DNA from: Pontederia crassipes
Taxonomy: Eukaryota; Streptophyta; Magnoliopsida; Commelinales; Pontederiaceae
Direction of reading: 5' to 3'
Assembly: GCA_030549335.1 (NCBI GenBank)
Contig: CM060187.1
Location: forward strand, 8,618,001-8,682,000
Length of the DNA stretch: 64,000 nucleotides
The notes under the pieces are model-generated. The model did not search any database. It was not told the DNA's origin and was given only the letters and a program-made list of their open reading frames with translations. Position numbers and translations under genes: made by a program. Below are positions 21,203 through 32,716 of the stretch, one piece after another. Position 1 is the first letter of the stretch, and each line of letters starts with the position of its first letter.

Positions 21203-21707
21203 TCTTCGGTCTAGTCCAATTCGTCACCACCTCCACTTTTGCGGGGTCTACTGCAATGCCCTTCTTGGAGACTATGTGTCCCAAGAACATGATCTCCTTC
21301 AGCCAGAATTCAAACTTTGAAAGCTTTCCATAAAGCTTGTGTTGTTTCAGGGTGTCCAATACTATCCTGAGGTGTTCTCGGTGTTGCTCCGGACTGGAAG
21401 AATAGATCAGAATGTCATCCACAAACACAATGACAAACTGATCTAAATAAGGTCGAAAGACCCTCTTCATTAAGTCCATGAACGCGGCAGGAGCGTTCGT
21501 CAGTCCAAATGGCATGACCAGAAACTCGTAGTGGCCATATCTTGACCGAAAGGCAGTTTTCGGTATGTCCTCTTCAGCCACTCTCAATTGGTGGTAGCCA
21601 CTACGCAGGTCGATCTTGGAGAACACCGATGCTTTTGACAGCTGATCAAAAAGGTCATCTATCCATGGAAGGGGGTACTTATTCTTCACCGTCACTTTAT
21701 TGAGCAT
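21072..21707 (-). pseudogene. Reverse transcriptase, palm region
   Basis: Contains [30 protein letters not shown] and the catalytic [10 protein letters not shown] (VDD codons at 21414-21422), so the active-site Asp pair is intact. The frame is lost at the C-terminal end, where AGYYRRF moves to the next frame (overlap 21072-21202). The N-terminal finger segment is separated by frame changes near 21709 and near 21780. Confidence 0.92.
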
Positions 21708-21708
21708 C

Positions 21709-22146
21709 CTATATCGATGTAGAGCTGCATGGAGCCATCCTTTTTCTTGACAAACAAGACCGGTGCGCTCCAGGGTGAGATGCTCGGTCCTGTATCTGCT
21801 TCTTCAATTCCTGCATTTCAGCAGGTGCCATGCGGTAGGGTGCTTTAGAGATGGGTGCAGTCCCAGGGAGGAGCTCTATTTTAAAGTCGATTTCCCCTTT
21901 CGGTGGTAATCCGGATGTGTCCTCAGGAAACACATCTAGAAACTCCCGCACCACATCTATCTGTTGGAGCTCAGTGACAGGTGCATCCGTCTTAACCACA
22001 CTAGTCAAGTACCCACAGCATCCTTTCTGCAACAACTTTTGTGCCTTGATCGCTAAGACAATGACCTTGTTCTTTGTTGATGGAGTGCCTCTGATCACTG
22101 CCTTAGGCTTGCCTTGCGTCTTATAACGATCCTCTTCTGTTTGCAT
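21709..22146 (-). pseudogene. Protease-RT linker and RT fingers, with deletion
   Basis: EFLDVFPED, LPPKGEIDFKIEL and [18 protein letters not shown] are standard Tekay residues leading into RT. Directly after QIQD the frame changes and the usual dozen residues (with a GFIRPS-type segment) are missing, so a short deletion removed part of the fingers; the SPWSAPV and KKDGS codons follow in another frame. Confidence 0.88.
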
Positions 22147-22502
22147 TGCAAGGGTACATCGTGATACGAAAGCCAGTCCATCCCCAAAATGACGTCGTAA
22201 TCCACCATGGGGATGACTATGAGGTCTGCCGAAAAATTTTTCTTGTTTACATTGACAGGTACATTCGGAATGTACCTGGCAGCATGGAGAGTACCCATAG
22301 GTGTACTCACACGCATAGCATGGGACATCTGTTTTAACGGTAAACTAAGAGTTTGGGCACACGTCTCCGAAATAAACGAGTGTGTAGCCCCAAAATCAAA
22401 TAAAATAGTAGCAGACAAGTTAGCGATTGGGAGAGTACCTTTAATGACATCATTGTCATTTTGGGCTGCATCAGCTTCCAGGTTGTGCACGCGACCTTGC
22501 AC
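22095..22502 (-). pseudogene. Aspartic protease, active site changed
   Basis: ATILFDFGATHSFIS marks the retropepsin active site; the family has DSG or DTG, here it is DFG (22389-22397). AARYIPNVPVNV, DYDVILGMDWL and DVPLQCKQKRI complete the domain. A Phe at this place should abolish activity; this follows from retropepsin knowledge, not from any test. Confidence 0.9.
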
Positions 22503-22522
22503 AACGGGATTTGCACCTCCTG

Positions 22523-23638
22523 CTACCCGGTTGTCTCGGCCTCCCCTTGCGGCCTGTGGGCAATTTCGGATGAAATGTCCGAACTGTCCACACTGAATGC
22601 ATGCGCCGCTGAGCTTGTGGGCAATTTCGGTGGTGGTGGCAGTTGTCTCAGTGGCTGTGCTTGTAGTGGCGTAGGGCGTGGCTGAGCTTGAACCTGTCTT
22701 GGAGCTTCCCTCTGCTGGTATGGCCTGAAACGGCGATCACGGCGGTCGTTCCTCCTAAATGGTCGTTGATCATCCGTCCGAGGCCTAGGCTGCTCTATTA
22801 CTTTGGCTGGAGCTTTGGCCTTACGTTCAGCTTGATCCTTCTCCATGCGCGTGGCCAACCTCACAGTCTTCTCCAGATCCTCACAGTCCCCAGACAGGAC
22901 TTCAGTCTTCAGTGCTTGCTGCAACCCATTGATGAATCTGTTAGTTCTAATACGCCCTTCAAATGGCATCGGGCAGTATTGCTCCAGTTGGATGAACTGA
23001 GTGTGGTAATCCGCCACAGACATAGTTCCCTGCTGCAGTTGCAGGAACTCCTCTTGTTTGTTAATGCGGTTATGTTCAAGAGTGTAGCGCGCCATGAAGG
23101 CCTTCTTAAACGCATCCCATGCAATATCCTCTTCTTCCATCCCTCTAAACCTGGTGGCCTTTGTAGTCTTCCACCAGCCCATTGCAGTACTTGTAAGCAT
23201 GTGTGTGGCATACAGAACCTTGCGTTCATCAGTGCATCTCATCAGCTTAAAAATTTGATCCATGGTCTCAATCCACTCTTCAGTCTTGAAAAAGTCCGCC
23301 TTCCCAGCATACTGAGGCGGATGAAGTTTCAGGAAGGCTTGAATAGTGTCCTCAGATGCCTCATGGCGTACTCCCTGATTGCGGCGTCTAGACGCGGGCG
23401 GACTGTCTCCAGCCTGACTGCCTTCAGGTGGAGCAAACTCATCAACGTGCTCCTTTAATGATGCTCTGGCTGCGCGGCCTCTACCTCGTCTGCAGCCTAG
23501 CTCACGACCTCGGCCACGACCACGTCCGCGACCTGGCTGGGCGGCCCCCATCTCAGGAAGTGCGCCTTCCGATGCCTCATAAAGATTCTGGTCCGCTCTG
23601 GCCATCTGCTCCTGAATCCGTTCTGACTGTCATGACAT
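22523..23638 (-). pseudogene. Gag polyprotein, with early stop and late frameshift
   Basis: The natural start seems to be ATG at 23636-23638, but the third codon is TGA (23630-23632), a likely CGA to TGA change. A second Met at 23605 (MARADQNLYEAS) opens 360 codons. An Arg/Gly-rich stretch (residues 25-50) precedes the retrotransposon gag domain (roughly 90-235: FFKTEEWIETMDQIF, RWW-type GWWKTT, FMARYTLEHN, YHTQFIQLEQYC, RFINGL). The zinc knuckle is in another frame. Confidence 0.9.
22560..22601 (-). other. Gag zinc knuckle, out of frame with gag
   Basis: CIQCGQFGHFIRNC fits CX2CX4HX4C. It is in frame with protease but not with the gag frame, so a frameshift lies just upstream (about 22601-22660). 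Confidence 0.9.
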
Positions 23639-23710
23639 GCTTATCCTCTATTCATACAACAAAATCATGCATCAATAATCCATAACTTATCTTAAACATA
23701 AACTTGACTT

Positions 23711-23819
23711 ACATTGCTTTTCGGTGGAGGGTGTGGCGACTGCTCGGTGATAGCACATGAACCTTTTTACCATACTATACTATTCTATACACTAGGACAT
23801 CAAGAGAGTCCTGACTTTA
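23711..23819 (-). other. Leader between PBS and gag
   Basis: Matches 6672-6764 of the older relic, including GGTGGAGGGTGTGGCGACTG; contains no gene. Confidence 0.7.
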
Positions 23820-23832
23820 GGCTCTGATACCA
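23820..23832 (-). other. Primer-binding site, initiator Met tRNA
   Basis: Minus strand TGGTATCAGAGCC, four bases inside the 5' LTR. Confidence 0.95.
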
Positions 23833-23836
23833 TAAA

Positions 23837-25769
23837 TGTAACGCCCCCAAATCGACCCCCGCTACGTGGCGAAGACCAACCTGGAGACACTACGACATGC
23901 TATGACTTTGACCATGATGTTGACCATATCTCAGTCAAGAATCGAGACACGTCAGCGGAAAATAATAAAATAAAAGAAAATAATATGAATACGCGAAAGT
24001 CTAAAAAGTGGCTACATCATTGCTAAGAAATAAAATAAGTTCTACATCATGAATCTAAAATGCGGAAGGTAAATGAAAACACTCTAAAAGCCCTATGATT
24101 CATGTGTTGTCCTATCGCTAGAGCTTCATCACCACATGCCTACTCCACCACGTCACTGGCCTGATCTTGTGAAAATTAGACACCGGGGAGGAGGTCCTCC
24201 CGTAAGCTTTACAGCTTAGTGGGGAACCACATAATATACAATGTATAACATGAATATAATAATCAATAGTAAATAATCATGCTTGACTTGAACGTGAAAG
24301 ATAACATGTCAGTATCATGGATCATAATAAGAATAAGATCAACGATATCATGAATCAGGAGGGTAACATGATGATTAATAAACATGAACTTATAACATAC
24401 TTGTAATTCATGACAGTAACTTGACTTGACTTGAACATGCTTCTTAATCTTGGTTATTAATTAACAATCAGGGTGACTTTGAGTGCCTTTAATTCTTGGG
24501 GTATGCCCAGCAAACGATACGGCCTTGTGCGGGTCAATGGATGATCAAACCATGACCAAGGGAGCGACCCTTATCTTGATGCACTTGGCTTGGACTGGCA
24601 ACCCATAGTTAATCTTTCATCTGAACTTATTAATCGCTTTTACAACATGTGGCTCTTTGTTCTTGATTCAATAGATACGATAGGATCAATGAGAAATAAA
24701 TCAATAAGAGAATAGATCATGTAAATCAGTGAGGGAACTCTGTGGGGTCAGACAACAGGATCAATTATATATATATGAAAATAATATATGGATAGAAGGA
24801 AAATAATTAATAAATATAACCCAAGGTTTTCTAGGGAATCGGTCGACCGGTTGGTTGAATCCGGTTAATCGGGTCGGTTGATCCGTTCAGTTGAACGATC
24901 AACCGATGGGTGAGGAACGGTCGACCGGTGATAGGGATCGGTCAACCGATCGACATGTGCAGAAAGCGGTTGCACGCAAGTTATCGGTCGACCGGTTGCC
25001 GCAATGCATACGGGCCGGTCGATCGGTCGGTGTCCAGAAAGTTGCAGAACTTTTGGATTTCATCAATTATCCAATGCAATTTCCACCTAAACTACTTCCT
25101 ACCACCTAACAAATCAATCAAACAATAATAGAACAACAGAAAATGAATTATGCATGCAATTTATCAATCAATCAATCAATTCAAGAAATCAAATAATTAA
25201 AATGATAACTTGAACCCTATCTTTAATCTTTTCTGTTCATAACGATTAGGGCATGAATTGGGACAATTCAAAGGTCATGTAAGGTGATTTCGATTCACCC
25301 ACCTCGGCTCGCGGTTAATTCGTCCTTCGGTTTGTCGGAAAATAATCAATCACGCCCTCCTTGTTTCCTACGCTTCATGTCCCCTGTTCTCTTTCTCTGT
25401 CTGCAAAGTGCAGAGGCAATGTAAGGAGAAGCAAATAGATTTGATTAGGAGAAGAGAGAGAGTCTGCCAATCCTAGCGCCAAGAACGACGTGTTCCTGCT
25501 TCTGCTCACGCACGAGAGGGGACGAAGAACCAAAACAGGGGAAGGGAGGTTGTGAGGTTTGAGGGAGATGGAGAGGGAGAGGGTTTAATGAATCATGTTT
25601 TATCTTATATATATATCCCTCCCCTAAATAAATCTGACGAGATCAGATTTCTTTCCTCTCAAACTTTGAGTGGGAGTTGAACTCTTTTTATCCTTTTTTT
25701 TTTGTGCTCTGCCAGGCGCCCTTATGATTTCTTCTTCTTTTTTTATCTTTTTTTTCTTTGGTTGTTACA
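23837..25769 (-). repeat. 5' LTR (1933 bp) of the Tekay element
   Basis: TGTAAC...GTTACA, followed by the TSD. Compared with the 3' LTR it has one instead of four leading GGTCGACCGG copies (24841 onward) and a few small indels. Confidence 0.95.
24839..25035 (-). repeat. GGTCGACCGG motif array, short version
   Basis: About seven motif copies or variants; lacks the three-copy block found at 18066-18131. Confidence 0.88.
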
Positions 25770-25774
25770 TTAAA
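25770..25774. repeat. TSD (TTAAA), right
   Basis: Identical to 17067-17071. Confidence 0.9.
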
Positions 25775-26760
25775 TATATACGTCATAATTAAAATCGCAT
25801 TTGCATAAAATAAATTTAAAGTTTTGCTTCAATGATATTTTTACCAAAAAGTGTGTGCCTTCACTTTACTTGAATCATTCTTCTCATTCCTTATGAAGCA
25901 CACCTACAAACAAAAATCATTTGCATTTTGGTACCCAAACTTGTTTGGGTCCAACATGATTAATTTCGGTTCCTTTAGGAACCCATATCAATTTTATGTC
26001 CACTTAATATTTTTTTAATTTGGCATTCAATTGAATAATGCACATGAGCATTACAATAATGACATTTAATAGATGATTGAACAAAATGATTATGATCATA
26101 ATTCATCTTTGAATAATTATGATGAGAAGCATGAGAATGTTTTAAAAGAGTGATCATAAGAATATTTATTCTTCAAATAATAATCATTAGCATGCTTTGG
26201 TTTTGATGAATAAGAATATTTCAAATAATATCCTTTTCTATTTTTGACATTTTCCCTCAAGTTCATTTACTTTTTATAATCATTAGATTTTTGCAAACAT
26301 TTTAATAGGCTTTTGAACATTACTAGTATATATGTTTCTAAGGCTTAATATTTTAATCATTTAAAGCATTTTGCAAAGAAGTTATTTTCTTTTTTCACTC
26401 ATTTCGTAATATAATCAAATTTGAGTTCTCGTTCTCCAAAATTTTATAATTTTTAATTGCCAAGGAGAGTGAATCAATTTCCTTTATAAAAATTTTATTT
26501 TCAATTAAACATGCATTCTTTTCATTTTTAAATTTTCAAAATCATTTTCATAATATGAAGATCATTCATCAAAGTTTCATTTTAAACTAGATAAGCATCT
26601 CTTTCTTTTTTTCACAATTTCAAGCTCATTTTTCAAGGCAATATACTCATTCATTAATGATCCATTTTTTTAGAGAAACATGCTTTTGAATGAGAGATGA
26701 AAATTATTTATGAACATCAAAAGTAGAAATCACAATAAATAAAACTATTCTAATCACAAA
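25775..26760 (-). pseudogene. Copia gag relic with zinc knuckle
   Basis: A 60-codon frame (25975-26157) holds CHYCNAHVHYSIEC, a complete CX2CX4HX4C knuckle, after KMNYDHNHF. It is followed by the gag tail words (ATATGGGTTCC, ACCCAAACAAGTTTGGGTACC) seen in SIRE-like gag just before pol. Further right, in the 5' direction, the sequence is A/T-rich with broken frames, fitting the coiled-coil part of such gags. Protease and integrase should follow to the left and do not. Confidence 0.7.
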
Positions 26761-28560
26761 AGTAGACAAGGATGTATGTAGATAAACACTGGGCTAAGGG
26801 AAGTTTTCACTTAGGATTTACATTTTCTGAATTTCAGTTTAAAGTGAAGAAGGTAGACTTCCCTTCAACATGTGCATTGGGTTGACATCATGATGAGAAT
26901 CACTTAACTTGTTCGCGACACTCTCGTGCTCACAGACAATTCAGTTCGCTATGTTGACAGGTTTGTGTATTCAGCTCAAGCAACACTCTCGTGTGCATTA
27001 AACAAATAGACAAGTCAAATCTCCTCTACAAGGATTGAGCTTGGTTCTACACTATCTCAGCCTATCAAGTCCTCTAAGAGATAACTGAAAGCTCAAGATG
27101 ACCTCTTGGCCTAAACAGAGCTCCAGCATGTGAAGATAACCCTATCGGGCAAGGATCTCTGAGATCGAGCACCGCCACGAAATGAATAAGTTGTGGCTCT
27201 TAAGATCCAATTTTGAAATGAAGATTATGACTCCATTGACCTCTCTAAAGATGACTTTGCGAATGCGTGCCCTCTCAAATCTTCCACAATCATAAAGGAT
27301 GAAAGTTCTCTCTTGGGTAGGAGGTCATGAAATCAAAGAAAGCAGGATCAAAATGAAAGGAAGATAATGATGCAAATCAAAGAGCGAAACAAATTCAGGA
27401 GAAAAATAAGTTTAGCTCCAAAACACGCAGCTCTTGATTCCATCTTTGACGATTGAAGTCACGTCCCACCTCTCGGCATGCATACAAGACTTTAATGGAA
27501 AACATCCCTTTCGGTCTGGGAATCGAAGAACAAGCATTGTCTGAATGAAGGAATCGAGTTTGACTCTAGTACACGCAATTCATGTTTCCTTTTTTTATGA
27601 CTGAGCTCCTATCCCACCTCTCGGCATGCATACAGAGCTCAGCGGATAACATCCCTCTTAGGCGAGGAACCAATGAACATGCGTGGCATAGATTAAAAGA
27701 ACAAGGAAAAATCGAAGATGTAGAGCAGGGAGCGAATCGAGTTCAGCTCCGAACTATGCGGTTCATAAGTCCATCTTTGATGATTGAAGTTTTGTTCCAC
27801 TTCTCGATGCACATATAGAGCATTAATGTGAAGATATCTCTCTCGGACTAGGACTCGGTGAACACATGATGCCAGAACTAAAACTAGGCAAACACCATTA
27901 ATCATACAAAAAACATACAATCAGAATTGCTTGCACTACAAATAGGATGACTGTCCAGTTTCGATCTCTTTCGGTGTTCAGCTGGACAAAGGATGAAGAT
28001 AGCCCTATCGGGTTGCAGACAAGACAGATTCCAAAAGTCCAATCCAAATGTGAAACCATCACACAACATCAACACAGAACATAACATGGGATGATTTCAA
28101 TGGAACAATAGACAAGTTCGACAATAATTAAAATAGAGTAATAATACAAAAAAGGATAAGAACAAAAAATATAAAGTCCTCGGCATTACAACCCCCAGCC
28201 ACTAGTTGGCTAGTTAGTTACACATTACGAAAACTCAAAAAAGAAGAAAAGAAGAAAGGGAAAAAGAAAAGAAAAGAAGAAAGGAGGCTGTTGGCCACAG
28301 CCTCCTCTCCAGCCCCCTTCAGCACAATGTCGAAATGGATTGGAAGATTGGGAACCCCTGATTTGTTGCTTTAAGCCCGTTTTTATAGCCTCTTTGCCTT
28401 CTACCAGCTTCCAATTAATTTTCGTCATTTAGTGCCTCCAAATACTTCAGAGGAAGCTTCCTTCCTACTGTGGATGAAATAGTTGTCAACTGGTCCCCTC
28501 CTAGCCTATGTTATTTGCTGGTTTGGATCAATACACTCAACAGGACTGAAGCTCCTTGTT
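26761..28560 (-). other. Unassigned block, probably a solo LTR or LTR-like unit
   Basis: No coding domain. On the minus strand a good TATAAAAA box lies at 28382-28389. Downstream of it, at about 27250-27870, are three to four diverged repeats of about 140-180 bp with shared words CCGAGAGGTGGGA, TGCATGCCGAGAG, GGGATGTT and GGAGCT. This order (TATA, then GAGA-core repeats) is that of the Athila/Tat-type LTRs here. I could not find paired ends or a TSD, so the borders are approximate. Confidence 0.4.
27401..27870 (-). repeat. Three diverged tandem units of about 140-180 bp
   Basis: Units at about 27401-27540, 27550-27683 and 27731-27870 share CCCACCTCTCGGCATGCATA (third: CCACTTCTCGATGCACATA), an AACATCCCT/GATATCTCT word and a CGAATCGAGTT lead. 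Confidence 0.75.
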
Positions 28561-28897
28561 GGAAATTAAAGGATAAACTAGGAAAATAATTTTAGCACAT
28601 AACAAAGTAATCAAGAAACATTTTTCTGAGAAAAGGAAATATCATATATTCTACTTTATTAAAATTCAAAATGAGATGACCTATAAATTGGCATACAACC
28701 TCAGAAGATGCAAGATAACAATATGGAGATAACGCCTAAAAAAGTGAGAGATCATGCACACACTTCACCACTAACACACTACTACCACTAATTAGATTAC
28801 CCCATAACCATAACTACCACATCACCACAACTATCCACTAACTCCATAATTAATTTTCTTTTTTCAACTAGAAAATGATGTGGATATATTTTAAATC
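28561..28897. other. No feature seen
   Basis: A/T-rich, with a run of CACAACTA-type words near 28760-28840. No frame, repeat or LTR end that I can support. Confidence 0.5.
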
Positions 28898-30072
28898 TAT
28901 AGGATCCCAAAGGGCACCAAGAGGGGGTGAATTGGTGTCTATCAAAAATATCAATTTCACAAAAACCATTGCAGAAGCAGAAAACCGATTCAATAATTCT
29001 TTTAAATCAAAGCATTTCAGATAATAAACATAATATGAGAGGGAGTGAGAGAGAGAGAAAATCAAATACAAACACACAGTGGTTGTTGACGAGGTTCGGC
29101 CACACCTTAGCCTCCGTCCCCGCTCTGACTTCTCGACCTCGAGACCACCGGAGATTCCACTAAGCACTTTCTTTATTCCAAATGGGGCAAGGAAGAAGCC
29201 CTTTACATCAACCACATTTTCTCCGCTTCGAGAGGCAAGACAACCTCTCCTCCTATGAAGCTAATCTTTTCTCTCGCTCAAGAGGTAAGATTTGGAACCT
29301 CTTTTACACAAGAGCTCTCACAATCTTTCTGAAAAATAGTTTCTCTCTTTTACAATAGAACACTCACATGAAGAGAAGAGAGAAAGAAAGAAACCTCTCA
29401 ATGATAACTTCAAGAGAAATTATCTTGTTTTGATTTCTTGAAATTTTGCTTCAATGCTTGGATGGATGCCATTGCTTCTGGCTTTGACACTCCTTTTATA
29501 GGCTCTATTATGTGGAAAATTCGTCCACAATTTATTCCACATTTTTCTCCTTGAAATATAGCCGTTACTGTTCATTTGAGTAATGGACCGGTCAACCGCA
29601 TTAATGGATCGCTCGATCGGTCTATATTATCGTTGTGCCATTTTCTCAGCTTTAGCACTTGGTCGATCGATCGGACTGTCAACCGGTATTGTCTTGGCAT
29701 CAATCGGTTTGGGATCGATCGATCGGCATCTTCATTTGGTCTACCGGTATTGTCGATCGGCCTTCTTTTTGTCGATCGGCAGGTTGACCGACCTGCACTC
29801 TTTTGAGCATAACTTTTTGCACAATTATCCAAATTAGATAATCTTGGATTCTATGGATAGCTAAAAAGATTATCTACAATTTGATATTAATGTGTCATTG
29901 AGAATCTAATAAGGTCAGTGTCAATTATTTAATCAAAGTCTAGTGCATAAAGTTATCTCTTTTTCTTCAAATTTTTTTAAGAATTTTAAATTTAATCATT
30001 TGAGGTTTGTATCATCAAAATATAATTTTATATGTCATTAAAACTTAGATCCAATAGAATCAAATTTCAACA
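28898..30072 (-). repeat. 3' LTR (about 1175 bp) of a minus-strand SIRE-like copia
   Basis: On the minus strand it starts TGTTGA and runs through TAAAATTATATTTTGATGA, as do the copia LTRs at 34852 and 38309, and ends in CACCCCCTCTTGGTGCCCTTT before GGATCCTATA (usual end GGATCCTACA; the terminal base pair has changed). A TATAAAAG box lies at 29493-29500. GGTCGACC-type motifs cluster at 29578-29810. The pol end to the right shows it is a 3' LTR. Confidence 0.82.
29578..29810 (-). repeat. GGTCGACC-type motif array in copia LTR
   Basis: About ten motifs such as CCGGTCAACCG, GGTCGATCGATCGG, CAACCGGTA, GATCGATCGATCGG and GGTTGACCGACC within 230 bp, upstream of the TATA box (U3). Confidence 0.85.
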
Positions 30073-30077
30073 CTCCG

Positions 30078-30325
30078 CCTTGATTCAAGCAAACTTCAAG
30101 CAATTTTCTGAAAAATGTATATTTGTGAATTGGAAGAGCTTTGGTGAACAAATCTGCCATTTGTTCATTTGTGCCACAGAATTCTTTCTTCATCCTCCAC
30201 TAAGTCACGAATAAAATCATGATGCATCTCAATATGCTTTGTTCATCCATGCATAATAGGATTCTTGGTCATTTCCATTATTGATTTGTTATCAGAAAAA
30301 ATAATTATTATCCAAATAATTATTG
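30078..30325 (-). pseudogene. Copia pol C-terminus (RNase H tail)
   Basis: Minus-strand segments read SDNKSIMEMTKNPIMHG, TKHIEMHHDFIRD and QMADLFTK, the end of copia RNase H, with stops between. The sequence breaks off near 30325 where a plus-strand gypsy relic starts. Confidence 0.75.
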
Positions 30326-30329
30326 TTGA

Positions 30330-32716
30330 AGACAACAGTTCAATTGCGCCATGGCCACTATGAATTCATGGTCATGCCCTTCTGACTAATAACTGCTCTT
30401 GTGGAATATATGGACCTGATGAACAAAGTCTTCCAACAGCATTTGGATTAGCTTATGATCTTCTTTGGGGATGACAAACTGATCTACTCCTCTTGTCGAT
30501 AGTAGCACCGAAAGCATTTATGGATGATCTTGGGCACTTTGTGCTAGCACCAACTCTTCACAAAGTTCTCTAAGTGTAAGTTTTGGATGGAGGGGATGAT
30601 GTTTTTAGGACACATCGTGTTTAAGTGCGGGATCATGATGGACTTAGCGAAGGTGGAAGTAGTGAAGGTAGACCGATGAATGCAATGGAGATTCACATAT
30701 TCCACGGTATGGCGAGCCACTATCGGTGTCTCATCTACAACTTCTAAAAAATTGCAAACCGTTCACCAATTTGACAATGAAGAATGAGAGTTTCATATGA
30801 ATGGACAAGTGCAAAAGCAGGTTCCAAGAGTTGAAGAGCCATCTAACGTTTGTTCCAATCCTTAGCATTTCATCAGGGAGTGGAGGGTGCATGGTACATC
30901 GAAGCTTGTGGCACCGGCATAGGATGTGTCCTGATGCAACACAAGAAGATAGTGGCCTACACCTCGAGATAGCTGAAGAAGCACGAGATGAATTATTCTA
31001 CTCATGGTCAGGAGTTAGTACCTATTGTGTTCACATTGAAGATCTAGAACCACTACCTATATGGTTAAGAATTTTAGGTGTTTACTGATCATAAAAGCCT
31101 TAAATATGTCTTCACCTAGAAGGAGTTGAACATGTGACATAGGAGATGGATGGAGATTCTCAAGGACTGTGAGTTCGCAATCAACTATCCACCCGAGAAG
31201 GCAAACGTTGTAGCCAACGCTCTCAATTAAAATGGGAGGCTTCTCTAGCCTTCTTAGAACTTTAGAGATATGAGATTATCAAGGAGATCAACTAGTGGAA
31301 CCCGAGCTAAAGACAAAAGGTCATGATGCACCGGTTATAGCTGAGCATGATTGATAGAACCTTTATCACAAAGATGGCAATAGTGAGTACCAAAGATGCT
31401 CAAGATATGTCTGCATGAGCCAAAATACTTCAAGGTCTGCATAGATAGAGAGATTTGGTATCGAAACTTCCTCTGGATTCAGAATGATGCTATGGTCAGA
31501 AAGGTGCTCGATGAAGGCTACAAGTTAGAGTTTGTGATACAACCGGGCAGCACAAAGATGTACAAGGATGTCAAATGCAACTTCTAGTGGCACCACATGA
31601 AGAGGGAGATTGTTGATTATATCTCTAAATGCCTTATTTGTCAATAGGTCAACGTAGAGCACCACCGACCATAATTGAAGTGGGAGAATATCATGATGGA
31701 ATATTTCATCTCTGATTTGTCTCGGAGGCAGAAGGGACACAATGCCATAAGGGTCATGGTCGATAGTTTGACAAAGGCAGCCCCTGATCAAGTTGAAGCA
31801 ATCAATGAAGAGTCTACTAGAGCTATATATATGAGATATCATCTTGATTCACGCCATTCTAGTCTCGATATTGTCGGACTTGACCCTAGATTCACGTTGA
31901 GGTTCTAGAAGAGTCTGTAGAAGACATTCAGTACCAGACTGAATTACAATATGGCCTTTCACCCATAGATGGGTGGACAATCCAAGAGGACAATTCGAGC
32001 TTTGGAGGACATGCTTCGAGCTTGCTCCTTGGATTGGCATGATAGTTGGGATGTGCATCTATCGTTGATTGAGTTTTCGTACAATAATGATTTTCAGTCC
32101 ACCATTGGCATGGCACCTTTTGAGGCGATGAAAGACCTTGCCAATCTCTTGTACATTGGGGCAAAGTCAGTGACCGAGCAGCTATGAGCGAGGAATTGGC
32201 AGTCCCAGAATGAAGGCAGCATAGACTATATAGAAGAACTACGACGATAGGAAGAAAAGAGAATAGGTATTCGTGACCGGAGATCTAGTGCTACTGAAGG
32301 TGTCTCTAATGAAGGGTGTTATTCAGTTCAGCAAATGAGAGAAGCTCAATTCTCGGTTTGTTGGCCCTTTCAAGGTTCTAAAGTTAGCCAAAGAAGGAGA
32401 TGTTGACTTGCCCCCTTCCTACGACAGAGTACATAATGTTTTCTTCATTTCCAAGCTTTGGAAGTACAAGCACGACACCGCCAATGTAGCCAGAATTGAG
32501 TAACCAAATCTAAAAGAAGACCTAACTTATGCAAAGTACTCCCATGAATATATTGGAGCACAAAGTGCAGCACCGAAAGGTCAAGGATGCTCCATCACGA
32601 AAAAGAGGCTACATGCGAACTCGAGTCGGAGATGTGAAAGGAGTTTTTACATTTATTCGGTAAGCCACACTTTATACAAGATTCAAGGAGGAATCTTTTT
32701 TCTATAGGTATTATAA
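30330..32716 (+). pseudogene. Tekay-type pol relic (RT end to chromodomain region)
   Basis: Plus-strand pieces in family order: RT (YEFMVMPF near 30358, then a broken catalytic region), RNase H (EACGTGIGCVLMQH near 30910, KYVFT near 31100, ANVVANALN near 31205), integrase zinc module (YKLEFVIQPGSTKMYKDV at 31520; CLICQ near 31635), integrase core (MMEYFISDL at 31690, GLDPRF at 31880, GGQSKRTIRALEDML at 31970) and GPF/chromodomain side (SLIEFSYNNDFQS at 32070; later HNVFFISKLWKYKHD). Stops and frame changes are frequent. As in the other Tekay copy, Lys occupies the third catalytic position. Confidence 0.85.

Larger units (their letters stand above)
17072..25769 (-). mobile_element. Complete Tekay/Del-type chromovirus, coding region dead
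   Basis: Full structure on the minus strand: 5' LTR (right), PBS, gag, protease, RT, RNase H, integrase with chromodomain, PPT, 3' LTR (left), with a perfect 5-bp TSD. The chromodomain after integrase and the initiator Met primer site place it with Tekay/Del chromoviruses. The polyprotein is broken by at least four in-frame stops, several frameshifts and small deletions, and three changed catalytic sites. LTRs are similar but not identical, so the insertion is of moderate age. It lies within the old copia relic. Confidence 0.95.
9261..26760 (-). mobile_element. Old SIRE-like copia relic, gag but no pol, split by two insertions
   Basis: Three blocks (9261-11567, 15525-17071, 25770 to about 26760) form one minus-strand element once the CACTA and Tekay insertions are set aside; the TTAAA duplication at the Tekay ends shows that 17071 and 25770 were once joined. 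The right block carries a gag zinc knuckle and the gag tail with GTACCCAAACTTGTTTGGGTCC. The other blocks are A/T-rich, have no pol frame, and near 9440-9530 show the GGGGGAGAATGAAAAA-like words that lie before copia 3' LTRs. Similar layout to the gag-only copia at 34852-39467, but longer. Neither LTR can be fixed: the left one is cut off by the Tekay relic, the right one is unclear. Confidence 0.6.

Noticed and set aside
22688..23458. 256-codon open frame on the plus strand
   Set aside because: It lies antisense to the Tekay gag, whose minus-strand frame has clear domain residues.
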